In this document: positions 56,190 to 64,000 of the stretch, piece after piece | How the letters are laid out: each line of letters starts with the position of its first letter | Numbering within the stretch: the first letter of the stretch is position 1 | Assembly: GCA_025618425.1 (NCBI GenBank) | Contig: CM046848.1 | Location: 30,793,584 to 30,857,583, forward strand | DNA from: Heliocidaris tuberculata | Lineage: Eukaryota > Echinodermata > Echinoidea > Camarodonta > Echinometridae | Reading direction: 5' to 3' | Length of the DNA stretch: 64,000 bases | Translations under genes and position numbers: made by a program | Notes under the pieces: model-generated | The model's input: only the letters and a program-made list of their open reading frames with translations | Databases searched by the model: none | What the model was told of the DNA's origin: nothing

Positions 56190-57619
56190 GTGTAGATGTC
56201 TTCACCTCATCCCCATATTGCTGGCATAGCTTCTCCACCATTCCAGTTATCCTTGCAATGTTGTTATTTGATGAACAGATGAACGATATGAGGTTCTCTA
56301 CTGGATCCTGTCTCAGGATACGAACTCCAGGAAAACTCTTGGACACCTGGAAAAAGTTCTTGTCTGCTTTCTGCCACTGTGTGTAGAGCTCTCCCAGGTT
56401 TATGTCAAGCTGGAAGTAATTCCGCAAGATGGAGATGGAGGACTCTTCATCATCCTCTACCCCTTTGATACCATTACACTCATCTCCTCTGCCATTCCTA
56501 TTAATTTTTTGCTTTTTCTTGCTGCCGGCATCTTGATTCTGAGCCCCTCGCTTTTTCCTGTGGGTCTGGACCCTCAGCTCATCACCACTCTGATCACATT
56601 TCCCCCCCTCTTTATGTGCAGTTTGATTGTGAATTTGGTACAAGATGTGGGTATCAGTCTGCTTGAGGGTCCAGATGCTGCCTGCCAAAACACTCCTCCA
56701 TATTCCTGGTTCAACCTCCTTCCATCTAGTAACATAAAAGAAATAAAAAATCATGATCACATACAGATACATGTCATTTCCATGCTTTTAAAGGAGCATT
56801 GACCTCTTCAGTGCTACAAACTTTACAATCACAAATCAAACATAGACTTGGGTCTAAATCTATATCTAAAAGCTAAATGGACTTTTGAAAATGAATTTTT
56901 TGCTCTGAAAGGGAAGGTGACCCTAGGCCTAGCCTAGCCAAGCTCACCTTTTTTGCCTATAGGCACAGTGCTCAAGACAGCAGACCAGAGAATGCACTCG
57001 ACTAGGATGGCTAAGTACGGGAGGCTTCCATCTGTCTTGGAGGAGAGCCTCAAAAGTCAAAATTTTTTATAAAACTTCTCCAAACAGATTTTTCTGTCCA
57101 GAGTTTAAGTGCAGCCACCATTGTAAAATTTGGACTATCACTAAAAGTAAAGGAGTATCACTATCAGTATCAGCATGATCAGTGGATTGTGAATGACCAA
57201 AATTAAAAGCTGAACTCAGTTAACATTTAGAACCGACCGAAAATGTTATCTTATTTTTATCTAGCATTAACAACAAATAATTAGGAAGTAGCTGCAGCTG
57301 ACATTTGATTCTTCCATCTAAATAATTTAACTAGAACTATTACGTAGACCTAGACAACTGTCCGAGATACCGGCGTAGGATTAGCCACAAGTACAACAGG
57401 TTGCCTCGGCGAAGCGTCGGCCCGGCACTCTGTCAAGTTACGCTGATGCAAACACGTTTAGTCGCGTTTAGTCGTTAGCCGAGAGAGATCACTATTTATC
57501 AATTATCACCATGATATATGCCATTCATCTCACCTAAAGCTTTGTCCACAGGCAAGAGTAATGTCCAAACGCAATTCTGATATGTGACAAGGTATAGTTC
57601 TCCACTGTTTTGACATCAT
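52335..57619 (-). CDS. OGG1: 8-oxoguanine DNA glycosylase/AP lyase
   Basis: Removes 8-oxoguanine opposite C in base excision repair. Six exons on the minus strand, in order: 57619-57534, 56725-56206, 55049-54810, 53414-53220, 52738-52664, 52397-52335; 1179 coding bases, 392 residues (human about 345). All introns are GT-AG; intron 1 is phase 2 and the rest phase 0. The N-terminal OGG domain starts SELRLDITLACGQSFRW. The SSNNNIAR motif is at about 180-187, Tyr236 matches human Tyr203, and the HhH segment LPGVGAK ends with Lys282, the Schiff-base lysine. PVDTHVW supplies Asp301 (catalytic Asp) and His303. Odd points: residue 346 is His where human has Gln315; a ~50-residue basic/acidic insert (about 68-125) precedes RNYFQLD; the N-terminus is too short for the human-type mitochondrial signal; the C-terminal tail is Lys-rich and may be an NLS. 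Confidence 0.95.
52398..52663 (-). other. OGG1 intron 5
   Basis: 266 bases beginning gtaaga and ending aattctgcag, phase 0. No repeat is seen. Confidence 0.8.
52739..53219 (-). other. OGG1 intron 4
   Basis: Begins gtgagt and ends ctag, phase 0. Contains a (taa)n tract and a short SINE-like fragment at 52888-52985. Confidence 0.8.
52888..52985 (-). mobile_element. SINE-like 3' fragment
   Basis: An (aat)n tract of about 25 bp followed by tggtggcttcttgtattgcgc, which on the minus strand reads as gcgcaatacaag...(att)n. This resembles the tail of the element at 48300-48455. Confidence 0.45.
53868..54060. mobile_element. Foldback element with gaaattttc(a)cgcg arms
   Basis: gaaattttcacgcg at the left and cgcgaaaatttcc at the right are inverted. 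Inner ttcacgtg...cacgtgaaa also pair. It is about 190 bp and intronic. Confidence 0.6.
54158..54240. repeat. 83-bp direct repeat, copy A
   Basis: From aataaatggacagg to atataggcta. It appears identical, base for base, to 55124-55206, 966 bp away, with OGG1 exon 3 between them. Confidence 0.95.
54259..54571. mobile_element. MITE-like foldback, ggggtgtttcataaagctg ends
   Basis: The left end ggggtgtttcataaagctgttc is perfectly inverted at the right (gaacagctttatgaaacacccc). Inner arms around cgtaaagttac/gtaactttatg also pair. The ~310-bp body is non-coding and is copy-free elsewhere in the window. Confidence 0.85.
55124..55206. repeat. 83-bp direct repeat, copy B
   Basis: Same sequence as 54158-54240, starting 75 bases upstream (in gene orientation) of OGG1 exon 3. 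Confidence 0.95.
55694..55794. mobile_element. Short foldback element
   Basis: gggacacaagggtatatcgc at the left is inverted as gcgatatacccttgtatccc at the right, with gactcgtt...ctcgt motifs in the loop. About 100 bp, intronic. Confidence 0.75.
56084..56190. repeat. (GA)n-rich microsatellite abutting an OGG1 donor
   Basis: GA and GACAGAG units with a pure GA tract at about 56147-56180. On the OGG1 strand it is a CT tract starting 15 bases after the exon 2 donor. Confidence 0.95.
56726..57533 (-). other. OGG1 intron 1
   Basis: 808 bases, phase 2, gtgaga to ttactag. AT-rich with no recognisable element. Confidence 0.85.
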
Positions 57620-57758
57620 TTGTATGTATTAATAAGCCCTTTCTCTCGAAAATTGTCTCATATCAGCATGCAGCCTACATATGTAGTGTCGCTAGAGGTC
57701 GTGAGGATATGCGATTGCATCTTTGGATTGCATATTGGTGAAGATGTGACGTGGGGCC

Positions 57759-57897
57759 TGGGGAGCGTTTCATCAATCATTTTGTCAGTGATTTTTACCG
57801 ACAAATTTGCTCTCAGCCAATCAGATGCAAGAATTTCAGTAGCTTATAACAATTGTCGGTAAAAATCACTGACAAAACACTTGATGAAACGCTCCCC
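57759..57897. mobile_element. Foldback element, gagcgtttcatcaag family, copy 2
   Basis: Same arms and length as 14085-14222, with the ~50-bp core in inverse orientation. It lies about 140 bp upstream of the OGG1 ATG. Confidence 0.85.
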
Positions 57898-58319
57898 TGG
57901 GCTATGGGCCTGGGGATACCTACCAATATGGGCAAAGCTATAGAGGCAGTGGCAGTGGGTCCAGACCCCCCCCCCCCTCACACTTATGTGAGGTTATTGG
58001 AGATAACCTCGCACTCTGTACCTTCTTACCGTGAGCAATTGCCTCCCATAGCAAGTGTGTGATATCTTGCACATATGTGTGCGGCAGAGGAGCAAGATCA
58101 CCGACAAAAAACAGCCTGAAAATTTCACTTCATCAAGATGTTCAAGATCCTATCAAAGGATCTGGCATGAAATTAGATATTCTATCATTCTAAAATGTAG
58201 AAGGAAGTATTTTCTCAAAATTTTGCCTATTATATTGGTGTTTTTACCTCTTCAACTTTGAGGTATTGACAGGCCGAAATTGACACAGCTCCATAGTGAT
58301 GGTCCCGTGAGTGCTCCCC

Positions 58320-58740
58320 CCCCCCATAAGTGCCCTTTACCCTTCTGACAAGTGCTCTTTTTCTCCTTCTGATAAGTGCCGGTTTTCAAATCTGATAATT
58401 GTCTCCTTATCACACTGATAAGTGCCCTTTTCTCTATCTGAGAAGTGCAATTTTACTTCGGATAGGTTCTCCCTTTTTCCTTCTTATAAGTCCCCCTTTC
58501 CCCTTCTGATAGATGCCCCCTTTTCAAATCTAATAATTGCCCCATTTTCTCTCTTACAATATGCCCTTTTCTCCTTTGATAAGGGCATTTTTGCTTGTGA
58601 TATAGGTGCCCCCTTTCCCTTATAATAAGTGCCCATGTTCCCCCTCTAATAAATGCACCTTTTCAAATCTGATAAGTGTCCTCTCTTTACCTCTGATAAG
58701 TGCCCTTTGCTCTTCTGATAAGTGCCCCTTTTTACCTATA
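58320..58740. repeat. Degenerate minisatellite, ctgataagtgcccttt units
   Basis: About 17-20 diverged units of 20-30 bp, most carrying tGATAAg or a one-base variant followed by a tgcccttttt block. Unit lengths vary and are not multiples of three. Confidence 0.85.
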
Positions 58741-60059
58741 TTTCCCACTGTTTCTTATACAAAAAGAGCTATTAGCTTCAAAGAGTCGACGTGGCTTTAT
58801 GTAGTAACAGGAACCAGGTATAACATATCACTATAATTACTACATGTAGGGCAGTGGAGCTGGAGACAAGAGGCGGACACAATGCCCATTCCCTCCCTCC
58901 CCCAAGCAAATGATTTTTCCTTCTGCTCGCTCCAAAGTGCCCATAATTTTCACCAAGTAAAGGCAATATTTTCTGAAAATTCCCCCAAACTCGCTCGCTC
59001 TTATATATAAAAAAATCAAGCACATCGCATTAAGTATATGTTGATATTTAAGTATAGGCCTAATCATAAAGATCATTCGACATTCCCCTCAAATTAAGTT
59101 TTCATTTTTCAATATATCGCTATTAATGATGCACATCCCAAGGACTTCAGCATTAAAACATGTTAAAATGTATTTTGCCCGCTCGCTTTGCTGGCTCGAA
59201 AATGAATCATCAGACCATCACACACAACTGCTAATTGCGGAAGCTGAGGCAGTGTCCATGCAGAACCGCAATAAAAATGAAGAAGATGATGCTTGATAAT
59301 GTATCATTTGGACTGTAGGGTAATACCAATGTCACAAAATGATTTCCATTTTTCGCTTTATGTTCACCCCTTGTAGGTGCCCCTTTAAAAAAGTGCCCTT
59401 TTTGCTGGTGCCCCACTTTCAAAAATGATCCACCGCCCCTGCTTGCCCCCCATCCAAAAAACGGATCGACGCCCCTGGGCGCCGGAAGGGGAAGGGGCAG
59501 ATATTCAAGTGGGCGCGGGGTGCAAAATCGGCTTTTCCCCCACAGGGCCCCCTCTCAAGAACAAAAAAACAAACAAACAAAAAAATCAACCAAAAAAAAA
59601 ACAAACAACATGCACACATACACACAAAAAGAAAAAAAAAAGAAAATTACATGTAGGCCGAATGATTTCGCATTACGACGATGTAAAATAAGCTTGTTAT
59701 TGCTCTGAGATTTCAGCATTAAATTTTTTTTTCACTCGCTTAGGCGTCCCCTCGTATATTAATAGATGCAATGTTCTCGCCAAGACGGCGCTGTTCATTG
59801 CCGATCTATTTGTTCCTATTAGGATTTTAACAAATTTTACTGGTAAGGCTTATGGTAGGAAAGTTTTCAAGTTCTTTAGCCTCATTTATCAAATATTTCA
59901 GCCCCTATATATTTCAGAATTATAAAGAATGATCGGTTTTATACAGGTATCGAAACATTCGGTCTTTCGCGGGAAGATGTTTCGTAGGCTGAACACGGCC
60001 TTTTTGGCCTTATTGATTAGATGTTTAATTGCGTGTGTTTAATTGGGGAGGGGGGGGGG

Positions 60060-60365
60060 GGCACTTGTTTTTCCGAAGGTTCATAATTCCGAGACACAGA
60101 TTTCCCATGGCAGGGGGTCCATAATTTCGAAAATGAAATAGGGTTCGTAATTCCGAAAATGAAAAAGGGTTCCAAGGTCCATAATTCCGAAAATGCAATA
60201 GAGCCCTCCATAACTTTTCGAAATTACGAACCTTCGGATATATGAACCCTTTTTCATTTTCGGAATTATGAACCCTATTTCATTTTCGGAATTACGAACC
60301 GTCGGAATAACGAACCTTCGGAAATAAGAACCTTCGGAAAAACGAATTCGGAATTATACGAACCG
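60060..60365. repeat. Inverted minisatellite, ttcggaattatgaacc units
   Basis: The left half is tandem ggttcataattccgaaaatgaaa-type units (about 23 bp). From about 60215 the same unit runs inverted (ttcattttcggaattatgaacc). The organisation is parallel to 8846-9197 but the sequence is unrelated. Confidence 0.85.
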
Positions 60366-63300
60366 TCAGAAAACGACATGTAACCGTTTAATGTGCCCGA
60401 TGCATGTTTGAAGATTATTCCTAAATATTTGTTTTCGTTATAGTTATTTCTATTTTGGTTTTATCAAATAAAAATGAATTTCTCTTCATAATTCTTTCCG
60501 CCTTATTGAAAATTATTATCCCACTTTTCACAATATTCGTTTAAGTGGTTCAGTGCTATTTTTAAGTCAACACTCTTTTTCAGATACAATAACAAGATCA
60601 TTATCATACACTTTAAGGCATGATTTTTTTTCTCCTGAACCTAATGTCACCGGATGGCAATTACGTGCTTCCATTGCTTGCTTGGGGGGGGGGGGGGCAA
60701 AATAGTTTTGTACCCCTCCCACCCCCACCCACCTAAATTTTCGCACTGTATATATTACTTATGGTCACTATATTGCTCCCTAATATATACATGCAGATAG
60801 GCGCAACGGTATCTCAAGATTGTACTGGAGTGGCGCCAAAAGTGAGGGGGCAGATTTTTTTCCTCTATCAAGGGAGGTGGTGAGGGGGGGGGGGGGTGCT
60901 CCCCTTACAAGACAATAATTTTGCATTATAACGAATAGCTTTCTTGCAAGGTTTCAACACGCAATAATCCAAATTTTCTTGCTTGCAATAATTTACCGTA
61001 TTTTGCTCTCAGTTTAGTTGTACATGTATATCACATTTTGGTTTCTTTTTTAAAACGTTATAATTAAACTGTGTTGAAATTTTATATCATCAAATCACTA
61101 CAGGCCCAGCTTGGTCTATATGTAGGCATATCGAAAGTCCTTGTCATTATAGTTAATGACATCTCCAAATTAATTTTAACATTATTGATTGGCAAAAGTT
61201 GGGTAATATCCTAATCAGATCGAGAGTAAAACCCTTTTCTATTATATACAGCCTATCCACGAGCGGATCCAAGTTTTTGTATAAGGGGGGGGGGGTGGGG
61301 GGTGAGGCACAATCCTCCAAATTACGAAATTAAGGGTCAATATTTCGTTGTCTAATTAATTAAGAAACGCCTATTGGACTTCAAAAAGGGTGGAGGCACA
61401 GGCCGGTTGTGCATATGTCCCCCCTAAATAGGCGCGTGTCCGATGGCTGCTGGAAGGGGGCAAATCGGCCTACTTTAACGGCCATTTTTTGTCTTTTTGT
61501 TTTAACATAAAGGCCGAATGGTGTAGAGTTTTTTGACTGGATAATCCAAAACATGCTAGTACTCGATTTACACCCCATCTTTCTCTCTCTCTTTCTATCT
61601 CTCAAGTGCACCGTCCTCTTCAGTCGATATTTATTTGGGGCTCGGGACCCACATTGCATCCGCAATTTCGTGAATATGATGTTATGTGATAGAATTACTG
61701 CCTCATTTCATGACATCATGTCTCACATTTTTTGGGTTCGCAAAATCATCAAGATTATGCTCGCATCCCCCTCTCCATATGATCTCTCTTTCTAAAATAC
61801 ACTGTATAAGCACCGGGCCCTGGCCCATGCGTCTTTTATTTTTTATACCGTGGCAACCTTGCCGCTCGCAACCATGCAAAATTGCCGCACCTCCATTATC
61901 CAGGTGCCAATAAAATTCGATTGATATTTTGCAACCTCCCTCCCTCCCTGCTCCCCCCCCCCCCCCCCCATCCCTCCCCAATTTCCTACCTTTGCTCGAA
62001 GCTCAGAATGTATAAGCGTTATTTTTATATGCATGAACGGCTAAACCTGTGGCTCGCATGCAGAAGCGAATTTTTTAATGGGGCAATTTCTTTGTTGACG
62101 AGACAGATTGCGTGCTCAAAATTGTACGTAGCCACGCTGTATCCATTATAGAAACACTTGTACAGCTCGCCTAGCATAGGTCTAGTCGACTAGTATAGTG
62201 TATGCGCTATTATGCACGTTTATGGTCGATGATCTGGCAGTGCTGAGCTAACTAGCTATGCACTGCGCTATAGTATAGCTTCCGATCCGAGAAACTGAGA
62301 AAGATATGCTCTATGATGTCATCATCAGCATCGCTATCACTTTAATCCTGAGTTGCTATGCGGAGATCGAGAGCAATTTACTGATAACTACGTAAAAACT
62401 CCGTCATTCAGTTACAAATAGAATCAAGATCAAAACCCAAACTAAGTAAAGGATAAAGCTGGGCTGCTGACGCCTTTCACTAGTATTTAGACAAGTGTGC
62501 TGAATGCTGACTGCTACTGTCCACTGAGGCTGAGCCTGAGGAGTGAGGTTGAGCTAAGGGTGAGAGAGCTGAGCCGCCGAGTCGAGTACTATCCTCCCGT
62601 TAAGTTCGGGCGCGTGAAGTCCAGCAGATCAGGAACAACGCTGCTGCACTCCACTGCACGGGTTGGTATATCACTCAATCTCAGTCTTATCCCAAAGAAT
62701 CTGAAGTTTCATAGGTCGTCTTTTGATAATTTTCCCTCTGAATTATCTCCCTGGCTTTGGCTTTGGCTTTGCAGAATTGGTCCCATTTGATTGTCAGCAC
62801 TAACTTAGTCATCTATCTAACAATTAACATGTCTAGATCTACTCTAATTTAAGAGTCTAACTTGAGCTTGTCACTCTAACATTTATGGTGGTGCCGGGTG
62901 GATCCAGTGTCCGAACACTTTTCAGAAAATCAACGATAGCAAATAAAATATCAAACGAATATCTGTCAAACTTACATAATTAATGCTCAAAATCCTACAG
63001 AAAAAGAAGTTGATGGAATTTTAAAAAGACAACGTAGATTTAATGTGATATTCACTTCCGAGTGAACCCCTTCCCAATGACGCAGCGTTTTGGTACCTTG
63101 AAAAAGGTACTGTATTTCCGAACGTGTGAAACCTATGGGAAAAAGACACAACATTTGTTTCAATAGTGTGGTTTTCATACGCGTAGTCCCACGAGTATGA
63201 AAACCCATTTTAGGCGCTTAACTGTACACGTTCGGTAATACAATCTGTTCGGAAATACAATCCTTGACTATACTTGATAAGACAGAAATAACCGTCTATT

Positions 63301-63684
63301 TATGTTATCAGGCTCTGCTCATCATCAATCATCTGCCCATCTTCAACTAGCATCTGGTCCCGGAACTCACACTCTCTATGGCGACCGTGCCTTTTCTGTA
63401 CGTTAGTACTAGTAGTAGACCGAAAATTCTGTCTCTCGTTCATTAGCCTCTTATATTTTGACAGGGTCGGCCATTCACTTAGAGACAGAAATGCTCCTAT
63501 CACTCTGCTGTGCAAACTTTCTGAGAGCCAACCAACAGTCGGCATGTAGTCATAAAAAGGCTTGTAGACCCCTTTTTTATAATTTTTTTTACAAATTGAA
63601 TAGATTAGGCCTAGGCTCTAAACATTCACGAATCTGTTCACTTTATACCAATTTGACTGTTTTATTCCTTGTAATGCTCCTTTT

Positions 63685-64000
63685 TCAGGTAATTCAAGGT
63701 CCAAGTTATTCTCTGTTTGAAAATCTTGCAGCCGTATTCAGACGGTTTCCACTGCGCAGGAATGAAGATAACATCGCACCCATTCTAGTCTATGTACAAG
63801 GGAAAATTATTATGAAGGAAAAAATGTGATGAATTCATTACGAACTCGCACACATTGATTTTTTTCCTTCATAATAATTTTCCCTTGTATGTAGACTAGA
63901 ACGGGTGCGATGTTATCTTCATTCCTGCGCAGTGGAAACCATTTGAATACGGCTGCAAGATTTTCAAACGGAGAATAACTTTTACCCAGAATTACCTGAA
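63685..64000. mobile_element. Near-palindromic foldback at the window end
   Basis: ttcaggtaattcaaggtcca at the left is mirrored at the last bases (aattacctgaa). Arms of about 145 bp pair closely around a ~25-bp centre near 63835-63860. The true right end may extend past the window. Confidence 0.9.

Larger units (their letters stand above)
55050..56205 (-). other. OGG1 intron 2
   Basis: 1.16 kb, phase 0. It begins gtgaagacatc and enters a long CT tract 15 bases later. Also holds a foldback (55694-55794) and the second copy of the 83-bp direct repeat next to exon 3. Confidence 0.85.
57620..64000. other. Gene-free stretch beyond the OGG1 start
   Basis: Immediately upstream of OGG1 is probable promoter sequence interrupted by a foldback (57759-57897). 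Then follow the GATA-type minisatellite (58320-58740), gaattc/cggaat inverted repeats (60060-60365), several G/C runs (60047-60060, 60683-60697, 60886-60896, 61286-61302, 61954-61969) and a terminal foldback. Short frames have no recognisable domain. The 62497-62790 frame lies in a less AT-biased patch but has no support. Confidence 0.5.

Noticed and set aside
1..64000. CRISPR arrays, rRNA, tRNA genes or viral replication genes
   Set aside because: No regularly spaced identical repeats with unique spacers, no rRNA-like sequence, no cloverleaf I could fold with confidence, and no polymerase, integrase or reverse transcriptase motif in any frame.

Overview
This is eukaryotic, intron-bearing metazoan DNA. 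It is AT-rich and gene-poor, crowded with (GA)n, (CAT)n and homopolymer G/C runs, short inverted-repeat (foldback/MITE-like) elements and SINE-like fragments. The texture and the sulfotransferase and OGG1 genes point to an invertebrate deuterostome, most likely an echinoderm such as a sea urchin. That assignment is inference from sequence style, not a database match. No bacterial operons, CRISPR arrays, rRNA genes or convincing tRNA genes are seen.

Three protein-coding genes can be supported. (1) A single-exon Golgi carbohydrate (GAG/keratan-type) sulfotransferase on + (24194-25822), with both PAPS-binding motifs, a type II signal anchor, a probable 5'UTR splice acceptor and two short upstream ORFs. 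(2) A five-exon gene on + (38746-49061) predicted to encode a 2205-residue, highly repetitive, lysine-rich protein that I do not recognise. It carries three separate repeat arrays: seven copies of a ~140-residue module, each with a proline-directed S-P-x-K site and most with an RxxS site; a short acidic repeat array; and a K/E-rich array in its own exon. (3) A six-exon OGG1 (8-oxoguanine DNA glycosylase) on - (52335-57619), rebuilt exon by exon with matching splice phases to a 392-residue protein with all helix-hairpin-helix catalytic landmarks. Genes 2 and 3 are convergent, 3.3 kb apart.

Layout: 1-24 kb is gene-poor and holds microsatellites, a TIR element with GC-rich tandem subunits (2.9-3.7 kb), a nested foldback (6.9-8.4 kb), an inverted minisatellite (8.8-9.2 kb) and several MITE-like elements. 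24-26 kb is the sulfotransferase. 26-38.6 kb is again repeats, including a ~1.5 kb near-palindrome (33.9-35.4 kb) and a GC-rich TIR element (36.1-36.6 kb). 38.7-49 kb is the repetitive-protein gene and 52.3-57.6 kb is OGG1, whose introns carry several foldbacks and a perfect 83-bp direct repeat bracketing exon 3. 57.6-64 kb is repeats, including a GATA-motif-rich minisatellite, and ends in a foldback that closes at the last base of the window.

The best candidate for something undescribed is the 2205-residue repeat protein. There is no sequence evidence that the three genes act together. All exon models come from splice consensus, reading-frame phase and, for OGG1, remembered family sequence; no transcript data were available.
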